19,474 bases of DNA from JAAYAY01 sp964429355 (GTDB taxonomy: Bacteria; Planctomycetota; Planctomycetia; Pirellulales; Thermoguttaceae). The first letter of the stretch is position 1; each line of letters begins with the position of its first letter. Of this stretch, positions 7,701-15,688 are shown piece by piece. The position numbers and the translations under genes were made by a program. The stretch lies in contig CAYSCH010000160.1 in NCBI GenBank assembly GCA_964429355.1, positions 1 through 19,474 of the forward strand. The letters run 5' to 3'. The notes beneath the pieces are model-generated. The model worked only from the letters and a program-made list of their open reading frames with translations. It made no database searches and was not told the origin of the DNA.

Positions 7701-8513
7701 CTATTCCTTTTCCTTGGCCGGTCCCGAGCCGCCGAACATGAACTCCAGCGTTCGTTTGAGATCCTCCCGTGACGTCTCGGAGAATCCGACATCGAACCAT
7801 GCGATCTTGCCGGCAGCATCGAGCACGTAAACGCGTGGCAGTTTTGCCGTGGCAACCTTCGCGAAGTACGTTCCTCCCGGATCGAGGAGGATCGGGTAAC
7901 TGGTCTTCAGCGTGCCAAGCAGTTGCTTGACTCGCTTCGACATCTCCATCCGCGAGACGATGGTGGCCGAAACGTTGTCGACAGCGCCGCGTCCCTCCTT
8001 GGCCTCCTCCGCCGGAGCGTTCGGAGTGATCGAGATCACGGCGAGCCCTTGGTCGCCGTAGGCGGCCTGCGCGTCGCTCTCCAGATCGGCCAGGGCCTGG
8101 ACCGCCAACTTCTCCGCAATCTCTGAGCCCCCCACGCCCCAGAAGAAGACTACGGTGCCCTTGGTCCCCAGCAGCTCGGTAACAGCCTTCTTTTCCCCGT
8201 CGATCGTGAGAACCTCACCCGCCGGAAGCGTATCGCCCACCGCCACCAGGCAGGTATCCTTCAGCGCCTGGGGCAAGTGCACCTGAGGAATCGTCGTCGC
8301 CGCCCCCTCCAGTGTCTTCAAAGTCTCCGACATCTCAATCGGAATCGGCTCCTTGGTAACCACCGTTTCGGCATCGTCCCTGACAGCCGGCTTCGAATCG
8401 GTCGTAGGGGTGTCTGTCGAACGCGTTTCCGGCTCTTTGGGCTGACATCCGGTCACCACCAGAACCACAACGGCCAGAAGCACCGCCCGAATTCGCATCA
8501 ACCACTTGCCCAT
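7701..8513 (-). CDS. Redoxin-fold lipoprotein lacking CXXC
   Basis: A 270-residue probable lipoprotein with a thioredoxin/AhpC-TSA-like fold, exported and lipid-anchored. The start at 8513 gives a basic N-terminus, a hydrophobic segment and a lipobox (LVVTGC, Cys23); AGGAGA lies about 10 bases upstream. The frame is open further upstream to 8675, but that extension is arginine-rich and would destroy the signal peptide. The redoxin part covers roughly 85-260: TVVFFWGVGGSEIAEK at 120-135 is where TlpA/ResA proteins carry WCXXC, and no cysteine is present there. The cis-proline loop (KLPRVYVLD, 224-232) and the DPGGTYFAKVA segment are kept. It is therefore unlikely to be a thiol-disulfide oxidoreductase and may be a binding or chaperone-like version. 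It sits 12 bases before oleC, so it is probably in the same operon. Confidence 0.82.
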   Translation of the reverse strand: MGKWLMRIRAVLLAVVVLVVTGCQPKEPETRSTDTPTTDSKPAVRDDAETVVTKEPIPIEMSETLKTLEGAATTIPQVHLPQALKDTCLVAVGDTLPAGEVLTIDGEKKAVTELLGTKGTVVFFWGVGGSEIAEKLAVQALADLESDAQAAYGDQGLAVISITPNAPAEEAKEGRGAVDNVSATIVSRMEMSKRVKQLLGTLKTSYPILLDPGGTYFAKVATAKLPRVYVLDAAGKIAWFDVGFSETSREDLKRTLEFMFGGSGPAKEKE

Positions 8514-8674
8514 GATACCTGGTTCTCCTACACAAAGGCTTTCTTTCGCCGCCAACGGAACTCGATGCGGCGAGAAGCAGGTGCAACGCTGACTCTTGTC
8601 TGCCCACACCTCGCCTCTCCTCCCTGCCCGCCTCAAAGCGGCGGAAACCGTCCGCTCTTCATGGGGAGCAGCCA

Positions 8675-10444
8675 TTACTTCTTGTCGATTTTCACTCCCA
8701 GCTCACGCAACTGCTTCAGATCGACCTCTCCAGGGGCGCCAGTCATCAGATCGGTGGCACGCTGTGTTTTCGGGAAGGCTATGCAGTCGCGGATATTGTC
8801 GAGCCCGCCGAACAACATCACCAGACGGTCCAATCCCAAGGCGATGCCGCCGTGCGGCGGAGCCCCGAACTGCAACGCGTCGAGCAGGAAACCGAACCGC
8901 TCGGCGGCCCTCTCCGCATCGATCCCCAGGAGCTCGAACACCTGGCTCTGCAGCTTCTGGTCGTGGATTCGGATCGTGCCCCCCCCCGCCTCGAATCCGT
9001 TGATCACCAGATCGTAGGCCTGAGCACGGCACTTCGCCGGCTCGTCGGCCAAGAGTTCCATGTCCTGCGGGCGCGGCGATGTGAACGGATGGTGCATGGC
9101 CGCCCAGCACTTCTCCTCCGCGTCGTACTCGAACATGGGGAACTCCACAACCCACGAAAAATGCATTTGGCCGGGCTGGTAGAGCTTGAGCTCTGCAGCC
9201 AATCGGCGCCGCAGCCCGTTCAAGGCCTTGCACGTAACCTCCCACCTGTCGGCCACAACGAGCAGCAGATCCCCGGGCTCCGCCTGCATCCGCTCGGCAA
9301 TCCTGGCGAGCAGTTCATCCGTAAAGTTCTTGGCGATCGGCGACGCCAGACGCCGTCCGTCCCCCACCTTGAACCAGGCAAGTCCCTTGGCGCCGAAGTC
9401 GCCGGTCACGTAATTGGTCAGTTCGTCGATCCCCTTGCGCGAATAGTTCTCCGCCGCTCCCTTGGCGTTGATCCCGCGAACCCGTCCCCCGCTCGTCACC
9501 GCGTCGCGAAAAACGCGAAACTCGGCCTCGGCCGCCAGATCGCTCAGATCCACCAGCTCCATCCCGAACCGCAGGTCCGGCGCATCGTGACCGAAGCGTT
9601 CCATCGCCTCGTCGTACGTCATACGGGGAAGCGGCAGCGTCAGTTCGATGCCCAGCAACTCCTTGGCCATCCGGGCGATCAGCCCGTCAATCACGCCGAT
9701 AATGTCGTCAGCCGTAACAAACGCCATCTCCAGGTCGAGCTGGGTAAACTCGGGCTGCCGGTCGGCCCGCAGGTCTTCATCGCGAAAGCAACGGGCGATC
9801 TGCACGTAGCGATCAAATCCGGCAATCATCAGGATCTGCTTGTAGAGCTGCGGCGACTGCGGCAATGCGTAGAACGTGCCCGGTTGCACGCGGCTCGGAA
9901 CCAGATAGTCGCGAGCCCCCTCCGGAGTACTTCGGCCGAGAATCGGTGTCTCCACGTCGATGAACCCCAGCTCGTCGAGATAATCCCGCATCATCTTCAT
10001 GATCCGGTGCCGGAGAATGAGCGTCTTCTGCATCTCCTGGCGACGCAGGTCGAGGTAACGGTGCCGCAGTCGCAGATCCTCGCTCGGCTGGTCTTTGGCT
10101 CCCGGCTTGAACGGCGGCAGCTTGCTCTTGTTGAGCACTTGGACCCGCCGAACACGTACCTCGATCTGGCCGGTCGCCATATCGGGATTCTCCGTTTCCT
10201 CGGGTCTTCGGGCAACCTTGCCCGTCACCAACACGACATCCTCGCTTCGCAACTTCCTGCCGGAGTCAAGCACCTCCTCGTCTCCATCCCGCGCGAAGAC
10301 TACTTGGGTCTTGCCATAGCGATCCCGAAGATCGACAAAAAGTGTGCCCCCAAAATCGCGACAGGTATCGACCCATCCTCCCAGAGTGATTTCCTGATCG
10401 ATGTGTTCCGCACGAAGCTCGCCGCAAGTATGAGACCGAAGCAA
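8675..10444 (-). CDS. aspS: Aspartyl-tRNA synthetase (bacterial type)
   Basis: A class II aminoacyl-tRNA synthetase that charges tRNA-Asp with aspartate. The layout is an N-terminal OB-fold anticodon domain (HTCGELRAEHIDQEITLGGWV), then the catalytic core with motif 2 (FRDEDLRADRQPEFTQLD), the bacterial GAD insertion (about 300-400), and motif 3 near the C-terminus (GIALGLDRLVMLFGG, then FPKTQRATDLMTGAP). Counted from a TTG at 10444 it is 589 residues, very close to the E. coli length. This start gives MLRSHTCGEL, the normal family N-terminus, and AAGGA lies 8 bases upstream. An ATG at 10528 would add 28 residues with no family counterpart. No asparaginyl or glutaminyl synthetase genes are in the window, so I cannot tell whether the enzyme is discriminating. 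It lies downstream of miaA. Confidence 0.95.
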   Translation of the reverse strand: MLRSHTCGELRAEHIDQEITLGGWVDTCRDFGGTLFVDLRDRYGKTQVVFARDGDEEVLDSGRKLRSEDVVLVTGKVARRPEETENPDMATGQIEVRVRRVQVLNKSKLPPFKPGAKDQPSEDLRLRHRYLDLRRQEMQKTLILRHRIMKMMRDYLDELGFIDVETPILGRSTPEGARDYLVPSRVQPGTFYALPQSPQLYKQILMIAGFDRYVQIARCFRDEDLRADRQPEFTQLDLEMAFVTADDIIGVIDGLIARMAKELLGIELTLPLPRMTYDEAMERFGHDAPDLRFGMELVDLSDLAAEAEFRVFRDAVTSGGRVRGINAKGAAENYSRKGIDELTNYVTGDFGAKGLAWFKVGDGRRLASPIAKNFTDELLARIAERMQAEPGDLLLVVADRWEVTCKALNGLRRRLAAELKLYQPGQMHFSWVVEFPMFEYDAEEKCWAAMHHPFTSPRPQDMELLADEPAKCRAQAYDLVINGFEAGGGTIRIHDQKLQSQVFELLGIDAERAAERFGFLLDALQFGAPPHGGIALGLDRLVMLFGGLDNIRDCIAFPKTQRATDLMTGAPGEVDLKQLRELGVKIDKK

Positions 10445-10594
10445 TGCAGAAATCCTTGTTTTATAAGACTTTAGGACTCCATGTCCCGAGTGGTCTTGTC
10501 CTGATTTCACGGGCCTGTGACATAGCAAACCCCCTATTGTAGAGCACCGATTGGCCCGCGCGAAGGATAGTGCAGCCCCCGGGGAAAGCAGCTT

Positions 10595-11560
10595 CTATGA
10601 CCCATGCAGATCCGGCAACGTGTCGGTCTCCCGGCCCGCCTCGACGATGCTTGCCGCGATGCTCTCCGCATCAACCGGCTCGGAAATCGCCACTGGCCGG
10701 CATTCACTCAGGCTTCGGAACCAGGTCCACTGGCGCTTGGCAAACTGGCGGGTGTGAGTCTTGACCAATTCAATGGTCGTCTCCAGGTCGGGTCCTCCCC
10801 GGAGGTGCTCGATCACTTCGCGATACCCGACCGCCTGGGATGCCGTTTTGCCGAGCGGCCGTTCGAGACCCATGAGCCCGGCCACTTCCTCAACCAGCCC
10901 CTGCTCGAACATGATCTCCACACGACGATTCACCCGGCGATAAAGCACCTCTCGCGGCCAGTCAAGCAGAAAGACTCGGCACTGGTCGGCCGGTCGCCCG
11001 TGGTCGAATTGCTGCTGCCACTGGCTCATTGGGACGCCCGTTTTCTCGAACACCTCCAGGGCCCGGACCAGTCGGCGGATATCGTTGCGGTGAAGCCGCG
11101 CGGCGGCCTTCGGATCGCACTCGGCGAGCCGGTGATGAAGCGTGCCCGGCCGCTCAACCTCCGCCCTTTCCAGTTCCGCTCGCAGGCTGCTGTCGGCAGC
11201 AGGTCCCTCGAAGATGCCTCGCAGCAGCGCCTTGAGATACAGCGGTGTCCCCCCCACGAAAAGAACCTCGCAGCCGCGGTTGCGGATTTCATCGACGCAC
11301 GATTCGGCAGCCGCCACGTACTGGGCCAGACTGTATTCCTCGTCAGGCTCCACCACATCGATCAGATGATGCGGCACACAGGCTCTCTGCTCCGCCGCAG
11401 GTTTTGCCGTGCCAATATCCATACCCCGATAGAGGGCCATCGAATCCAGCGAGATGATCTCGGCGCCCAGACGTCTGGCCAGGGCAATGCCAATTGCCGT
11501 CTTCCCGCCGGCGGTCGGACCGGTCAGATACCAGCAGTCTGCAATTCGATTCGCTCCCAT
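10595..11560 (-). CDS. miaA: tRNA dimethylallyltransferase
   Basis: MiaA transfers the dimethylallyl group from DMAPP to N6 of adenosine-37 in tRNAs reading codons that begin with U. The 321-residue protein has the P-loop GPTAGGKT (14-21) and the substrate segment DSMALYRGMDIGTAKP (39-54) with the catalytic Asp39. It also has HHLIDVVEPDEEYS, the tRNA-contact segments (RRVEIMFEQGLVEEV, QAVGYREV) and the C-terminal HTRQFAKRQWTWFR. The ATG at 11560 is preceded by AGGG about 7 bases upstream. It is divergent from hisE with 275 bases between them and is followed after 150 bases by aspS. Length and motifs are normal. Confidence 0.96.
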   Translation of the reverse strand: MGANRIADCWYLTGPTAGGKTAIGIALARRLGAEIISLDSMALYRGMDIGTAKPAAEQRACVPHHLIDVVEPDEEYSLAQYVAAAESCVDEIRNRGCEVLFVGGTPLYLKALLRGIFEGPAADSSLRAELERAEVERPGTLHHRLAECDPKAAARLHRNDIRRLVRALEVFEKTGVPMSQWQQQFDHGRPADQCRVFLLDWPREVLYRRVNRRVEIMFEQGLVEEVAGLMGLERPLGKTASQAVGYREVIEHLRGGPDLETTIELVKTHTRQFAKRQWTWFRSLSECRPVAISEPVDAESIAASIVEAGRETDTLPDLHGS

Positions 11561-11835
11561 TTGGTATCCCTACTTGTCAGATTTCCCCGATCGGCCTACG
11601 CTGCCTGATAGCCTGGGGGCATCTGCTGCCATTCTGACGGATTCGGGTTCCGCGAGAAAGGCGGACATCTCGGTCCGGTAGCGCAGCGGAACAGGTCGCT
11701 AGGCAAGAGTCCGGCTGACCAAGAACATGCGCAACCAACCAAGAAGGGCTTTCCCCGTCGAGCCGGTTTTGCCCGCTTCCGATCGTGACTCCTGTTGGTT
11801 CAGATAGCTGAATTCATTCAGAAAAGGACCGTGTC
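11561..11835. other. Divergent intergenic region between miaA and hisE
   Basis: The 275 bases between two divergent genes must hold the promoters of both. No coding sequence or RNA gene is supported. A segment near 11680-11720 resembles a tRNA D-arm by eye but has no matching T-arm. The half nearest hisE is more AT-rich and contains an inverted repeat described separately. Confidence 0.5.
11799..11821. promoter_or_regulatory. Inverted repeat upstream of hisE (possible operator)
   Basis: TTCAG-ATAG-CTGAA (11799-11812) is a perfect 5-base inverted repeat, followed by a third TTCAG half-site at 11817-11821. It lies directly before the hisE ribosome binding site (AAGGA, about 7 bases before the ATG). 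Its position fits an operator or an RNA hairpin affecting translation. The function is inference. Confidence 0.3.
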
Positions 11836-12171
11836 ATGGACGGGTCGCAGTCAATTCTCAGTCGTTTGATGCGTGTCATTGAGACTCGCAAGGTGGATCG
11901 CCCCTCCGGATCGTATACGACGATGTTGTTGGACGGAGGAACTCCCCAGATCACCTTGAAGGTCCGGGAGGAAGCCGAAGAACTGATCGAAGCCGCCACG
12001 GACATGGGTTGCTCCTCACCCAGATTCGTGATCCACGAGGCGGCCGATCTTTTCTACCACACCCTCGTTCTCCTGGCCGCCTGCGGTGTCTCGCTCGACG
12101 ACGTGGAGGCCGAGCTGGAAGAGCGGTTTGGCACGTCGGGTCTGCAGGCAAAGGTACGGCGAAAAGGGTAG
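11836..12171 (+). CDS. hisE: Phosphoribosyl-ATP pyrophosphatase
   Basis: HisE hydrolyses phosphoribosyl-ATP to phosphoribosyl-AMP and pyrophosphate, the second step of histidine synthesis. The 111-residue protein is a stand-alone all-alpha MazG-like domain with the metal-binding pattern EEAEE at 45-49 and ExxD at 68-71 (HEAADLFYH). It keeps the family opening segment with SYTTMLLDGG and a hydrophobic helix TLVLLAACGVSLDDV. The ATG is preceded by AAGGA about 7 bases upstream. It is not fused to HisI, and no other his genes are near. It is the only plus-strand gene in the window, divergent from miaA and convergent with the amidohydrolase. Confidence 0.93.
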   Translation: MDGSQSILSRLMRVIETRKVDRPSGSYTTMLLDGGTPQITLKVREEAEELIEAATDMGCSSPRFVIHEAADLFYHTLVLLAACGVSLDDVEAELEERFGTSGLQAKVRRKG

Positions 12172-12196
12172 GGTGCCTCCCTCCGCTTTCCATCGA

Positions 12197-12220
12197 TGCG
12201 GCACGGCGACTCGAGCCGCA
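12197..12220. terminator. Weak candidate bidirectional terminator
   Basis: TGCGGC (12197-12202) and GCCGCA (12215-12220) form a 6-base GC-rich stem with a 12-base loop in the 59-base gap between the convergent hisE and amidohydrolase genes. There is no T-tract on either side, so only the location supports the call. Confidence 0.22.
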
Positions 12221-12230
12221 CCTTGCCTCG

Positions 12231-13385
12231 TTACCTTGCCAGGACCGCACCGTAAGGATCGTCGAGCTTATCGTCGGCCAGTTCGACGATCGCCAGCCGG
12301 GCAAGCTTGCCGGGTTCCAGGGTGCCAAGGTCCGCTTCCACGCCGAGGGCCCTGGCGCCCGCCAGGGTTCCCATTTCGAGAATTTTCTCCGCCGAAACAG
12401 CCGGATGCCGCCTGGCCACGGCACGCATCTCTTCCAGCAGGTTCAGATCCGGCGAAGACGCGCGCGAATCGGTCCCCAACGCTACGTTCACGCCTGCCGC
12501 CAACATCGATTCCAGCCGATAGCGGTCGTGCTTGAACCAGGCGTGGGTGCGAGGGCAATACACGACGCTCATCCGCTCCCGCCGCTGGGCAATAAACCTC
12601 ACTTCCTCCTCATCGAGGTAATTGCCGTGGATCACCAGGGCCCGGTCCGCATCGGAAAGCATCTCGAGGAAATCCAGCGGCCTCCTCCCGGGATGCTGCA
12701 CGGCCGGGTCCCACACATCGAGCCCCTCGAGCAGCTCACGAAACGGTCCGGTTCCCCGGCGCAGGAGCTCCATCTCTTCCCGCGACTCGGCCAGGTGGAA
12801 GGCGACCGGGAAACGCCGCTCGCGCGACAGCCGGCAGGCCCCTTCAATCACTTCGGGACCAACGCTGTAGGGAGCATGAGGACTGAGTCCCCGCCGCTGC
12901 CCCCTCCCCTGCCCCGCCTCCACGTAGTCTGCCGCTCGTGCCAAGGCATCCGCCATTCGCGAGGCACTCTGGCCGATCAGTTCGAGAAATCCAGTCAGTA
13001 AGATCTCCGTTTCGGTGTCTTCCGGCGGCGTTTGCACGATATCGCCGATGGCCGCGACGCCTGCGCCGGCCGACTCGTCAAGTCCGCACCGGACCGCACG
13101 AGCTGCGTCATACCCTTCGCTCCGCCGCTGGCCGACAACCAGCTCGATCCACTCGACGAAAGCAGTCCCCGGCCGGCCCAAGGGGGCCGCAATGCCCGTC
13201 AATTCGAGGTGGGTGTGGGCGTTGATCAGCCCGGGGAGAACTGCCACTCTGCCCAGATCGCGCATGCCCTCCCCTCCCCTGCCCTGCTCGATCCCCACGA
13301 TCCGATCGTCCTCGATATGGACCACTCCGTCGCGAATCGGCTCGCCGCGTGCCGTGAAGATCCATCGGGCCTTGAAGCTCAGCAT
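12231..13385 (-). CDS. Amidohydrolase (deaminase-type, candidate aminodeoxyfutalosine deaminase)
   Basis: A 384-residue metal-dependent amidohydrolase of the chlorohydrolase/adenosine-deaminase-like branch. The metal and active-site residues are visible: HTH (His57/His59), SPHAPYSV (His170), His197 with Glu200 in FHLAES, His253 in VIHGN, and Asp306 in LGTDSRASS. CPRTHAWF (277-284) occupies the substrate-loop position. The family deaminates adenine nucleosides and related compounds. With mqnC about 5.6 kb away on the same strand, a role as 6-amino-6-deoxyfutalosine deaminase in menaquinone synthesis is plausible but inferred. Other deaminases of the family (S-adenosylhomocysteine or methylthioadenosine type) remain possible. 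The ATG at 13385 overlaps the end of the histidine kinase gene by 7 bases. Two copies of the G-rich repeat lie inside the gene and encode the Gly/Arg/Gln-rich loops at residues 34-39 and 158-163. Confidence 0.87.
   Translation of the reverse strand: MLSFKARWIFTARGEPIRDGVVHIEDDRIVGIEQGRGGEGMRDLGRVAVLPGLINAHTHLELTGIAAPLGRPGTAFVEWIELVVGQRRSEGYDAARAVRCGLDESAGAGVAAIGDIVQTPPEDTETEILLTGFLELIGQSASRMADALARAADYVEAGQGRGQRRGLSPHAPYSVGPEVIEGACRLSRERRFPVAFHLAESREEMELLRRGTGPFRELLEGLDVWDPAVQHPGRRPLDFLEMLSDADRALVIHGNYLDEEEVRFIAQRRERMSVVYCPRTHAWFKHDRYRLESMLAAGVNVALGTDSRASSPDLNLLEEMRAVARRHPAVSAEKILEMGTLAGARALGVEADLGTLEPGKLARLAIVELADDKLDDPYGAVLAR
12900..12915 (-). repeat. G-rich dispersed repeat, copy 2 (inside the amidohydrolase)
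   Basis: The minus strand reads GGGGCAGGGGAGGGGG, containing the shared core GGGCAGGGGAGGGG. It is translated as G-Q-G-R-G in a loop just before the conserved SPHAPYSV segment. The core starts at codon position 1 here, unlike the other coding copies. Confidence 0.8.
13267..13286 (-). repeat. G-rich dispersed repeat, copy 3 (inside the amidohydrolase, four G-tracts)
   Basis: The minus strand reads CAGGGCAGGGGAGGGGAGGG, giving four G-tracts of 3, 4, 4 and 3 separated by 1-2 bases, which is a canonical G-quadruplex pattern on the mRNA-sense strand. It encodes Q-G-R-G-G-E near residue 34. The core starts at codon position 3. Confidence 0.8.
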
Positions 13386-15688
13386 CGGACCGCAGTTCCC
13401 TCAGCGGAACAATCCGCCGCTGTCTTTCCTTTTCCTTGATGCATGCTCGCCAGTCGCGCCACGACCTGCAGGAACCGGGCCCGCTCGATCGGTTTCGTCA
13501 GATAGGCGTCGCATCCCGCCTCGAGGCACCTGCATTCCTCTTCCACCATCGCATGGGCCGTGAGCGCCACGATCGGCAGCGTGCAGCCCCCGAGCCGCAG
13601 CCGGCGAGTGGCTTCATATCCATCCATGATCGGCATCTGGATATCCATAAGCACCAGATGGATCGGCTCCGCGTCGGTTTCCAATCGCAGGAGCGCCTCG
13701 CATGCCTCCTGGCCGTTCCCGACCACAACCACCTCCGCCCCCGCCGTTTTAAGAACTTGGGCGATCAACTGCTGATTGTCGGGCCCGTCTTCAACCACCA
13801 GGACCCGGCATGGGACGGGAAGCTGCACCTCGTCACGGTCGGCCACTTTCGTCTCGCGCCAGTTCACTTCGCTCTCGCAGTCCTCTCCCTTCGAGTCGGG
13901 CAGATCGCCCAAAGGCAAAGTGAGCCGGAAGGTGCTCCCCTGCCACCGAACGCTCTCGACCAAGATTTCGCCGCCGAGCGCCTCGGCCAGGCGGCGGCTG
14001 ATGGCCAGTCCCAGGCCCGTGCCTCCATGCCTTCGCGTGGTCGATGCATCCCCCTGCCGGAACGGCTGGAAGATCGCGGCCATCTGCTCGCTCGTCATCC
14101 CGATCCCGGTATCGGCCACCTCGAACTGGATCCGGGCGCCCTCCCCTCCGAAATCGACGCGGCGGGTGATGATCCGGACCCGCCCCCTTTCGGTGAACTT
14201 GACGGCGTTGCCGACCAGATTCAAAAGAATCTGCCGCAGGCGCGTCGGATCGGTGCAAATTCGTCTCGGAATCACCCCCTCCGTACTCACGTGAAGCGAC
14301 ACATTCCTCCCCGCAACTCGCACCTGCATGAGCGAAGCCACCTCGGCCACGATCTCGCGAAGAGAACAGGCTCGAAGTTCGATCTTCATCCTGTTGGCCT
14401 CGATCTTCGACATATCGAGGATGTCGTTGATCACCTCAATAAGATGGGCGCCGTTTCGCTTGATGATCCCACACGCTTCCTGCCCGAAATCATCCTTGAC
14501 GGATTCCTCCAGCAAATCGGCGTAACCGAGGATGGCGGTCATGGGAGTACGTATTTCGTGGCTCATGTTGGCCAGAAATTCCGACTTCTGGCGATTGGCC
14601 TGCTCGGCTTCGTGCCAGGCAGTCTCCAACTGCGCGCGGCTCCGTTCGAGTCGATCGGCCATGGTCTCGATCTCCTCTCCCAGTAAAGCCAGTTCGTCGT
14701 TGCCGGCCACAACGATCCTCTTCCGCTCCGCCGTCTCAGACTTCCCTGCCTGCCTCACATCGTGGACCAGCGTCAGGAGCCGGTCCAGCACCAGATCCGC
14801 CTGAAGTCGCCATGCAACCACCGTAAATACTAAGCCGCATGCAGCCAGCCCGGCTGCGAAGTAGGTCAGGCTGATCCTTCCCTGCCGCGTCATCTTCCGA
14901 GGAACGTCCACCGTACAGACCATCGCCGGTTTGCCATAGATGTCGTCGACCACATAAGCCGCTTCCGCCCTGTTCGTGTCGACGAAGTTCACTCGTATCT
15001 GTCTCGCCTTGGAACGCATCAATTCCCTGCGTTCTCCTTCTCGCGAAGGATCCAGGCCGGCCACACACGATATCCTGACCGGAGAGGATGCCAGATCGGT
15101 GAGACGTTGGACCTTCTCCTCGTCGAGCCACCGGCCCATCAGCAGCGTCCCCCGCGAGGGTCCCTCCTGGTTGCTCTTCAGAATCGGCCGGGCCGAAACC
15201 AGCATCAGACCGTCCGAGAGTACCAGAATCCCCTCGTGGCTCCCCGTCGGCTCCTCGAAGTGCCTGAGACGATCGGCTTCCCAGCAGCGGTTTGCCAGCT
15301 CCCCCGGAAGCTCGGCCGCCTGCCCCGTCGCAAGATCGACATAGTCGCCCCTGACAATCTGTCCGTCCGTGCCGAGAAAGAGAATCACGTTGACGCCGAG
15401 TGAAGTAAACGTATCGTTCGGGAGATTCTCCCGAACGAATTCCTCCGTCGGTGCCACAACAAATTCGTAACTCCGGTCCCAGAACGCCCAGTCGCCGCTC
15501 ATGCTGGCGAGGAAATCCAGTTCCATGTCCAGACTGCGCTCCGCTCTGGCTACCCGCTCGCGAATGTCCTGCCGCTCGAGCGTCGCAAAACCATTCCACA
15601 CAACCACCGCCGAAACGGTAAACAGCGCCCCGAACAGAATAACGATGGCCGATGTCGTCAGCAGAAGTGTCTTGCTTTGCAGTTTCAT
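13379..15688 (-). CDS. Hybrid sensor histidine kinase (CHASE4-HAMP-HisKA-HATPase-REC)
   Basis: A membrane-bound hybrid histidine kinase of 769 residues counted from the ATG at 15688. That start has GGAG about 7 bases upstream; an ATG six codons earlier (15706) has none. The order is a membrane span (about 7-30), an extracytoplasmic CHASE4-like sensor (about 60-260, with WDRSYEFV and NDTFTSLGVN), and a second span (about 272-293). A HAMP segment ending in GNDELALLGEEIETMADRL and a short coiled coil follow. The HisKA domain has phospho-accepting His377 (MSHEIRTPM). The HATPase has N-box NAVKFTERG, G1 ADTGIGM and G2 GGTGLGL. The C-terminal receiver has Asp682 (LMDIQMP) and Lys732 (YLTKPI). No Hpt domain or output regulator is next to it, so the phosphorelay partner lies elsewhere. 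The ligand is unknown. Its end overlaps the amidohydrolase start by 7 bases. Confidence 0.94.
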   Translation of the reverse strand: MKLQSKTLLLTTSAIVILFGALFTVSAVVVWNGFATLERQDIRERVARAERSLDMELDFLASMSGDWAFWDRSYEFVVAPTEEFVRENLPNDTFTSLGVNVILFLGTDGQIVRGDYVDLATGQAAELPGELANRCWEADRLRHFEEPTGSHEGILVLSDGLMLVSARPILKSNQEGPSRGTLLMGRWLDEEKVQRLTDLASSPVRISCVAGLDPSREGERRELMRSKARQIRVNFVDTNRAEAAYVVDDIYGKPAMVCTVDVPRKMTRQGRISLTYFAAGLAACGLVFTVVAWRLQADLVLDRLLTLVHDVRQAGKSETAERKRIVVAGNDELALLGEEIETMADRLERSRAQLETAWHEAEQANRQKSEFLANMSHEIRTPMTAILGYADLLEESVKDDFGQEACGIIKRNGAHLIEVINDILDMSKIEANRMKIELRACSLREIVAEVASLMQVRVAGRNVSLHVSTEGVIPRRICTDPTRLRQILLNLVGNAVKFTERGRVRIITRRVDFGGEGARIQFEVADTGIGMTSEQMAAIFQPFRQGDASTTRRHGGTGLGLAISRRLAEALGGEILVESVRWQGSTFRLTLPLGDLPDSKGEDCESEVNWRETKVADRDEVQLPVPCRVLVVEDGPDNQQLIAQVLKTAGAEVVVVGNGQEACEALLRLETDAEPIHLVLMDIQMPIMDGYEATRRLRLGGCTLPIVALTAHAMVEEECRCLEAGCDAYLTKPIERARFLQVVARLASMHQGKGKTAADCSAEGTAVRC

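Noticed and set aside
8514..8675. N-terminal extension of the redoxin lipoprotein to 8675
   Set aside because: The extension is Arg-rich, would bury the lipoprotein signal peptide, and the start at 8513 has AGGAGA at good spacing.
8852..10474. Long plus-strand open frame opposite aspS
   Set aside because: Aspartyl-tRNA synthetase motifs are on the minus strand; the plus translation has no recognisable domain. The same applies to plus-strand frames at 2009-3181, 5163-6539 and 13436-14686.
10560..10594. CCCCGGGG palindrome with flanking GC bits after miaA, considered as a terminator
   Set aside because: The palindrome leaves no loop and there is no T-tract in the minus direction.
11660..11760. 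tRNA-like segment in the miaA-hisE gap (TAGCGCAGCGG resembles a D-arm)
   Set aside because: No T-loop (TTCRANN) or pairing acceptor stem at the right distance.
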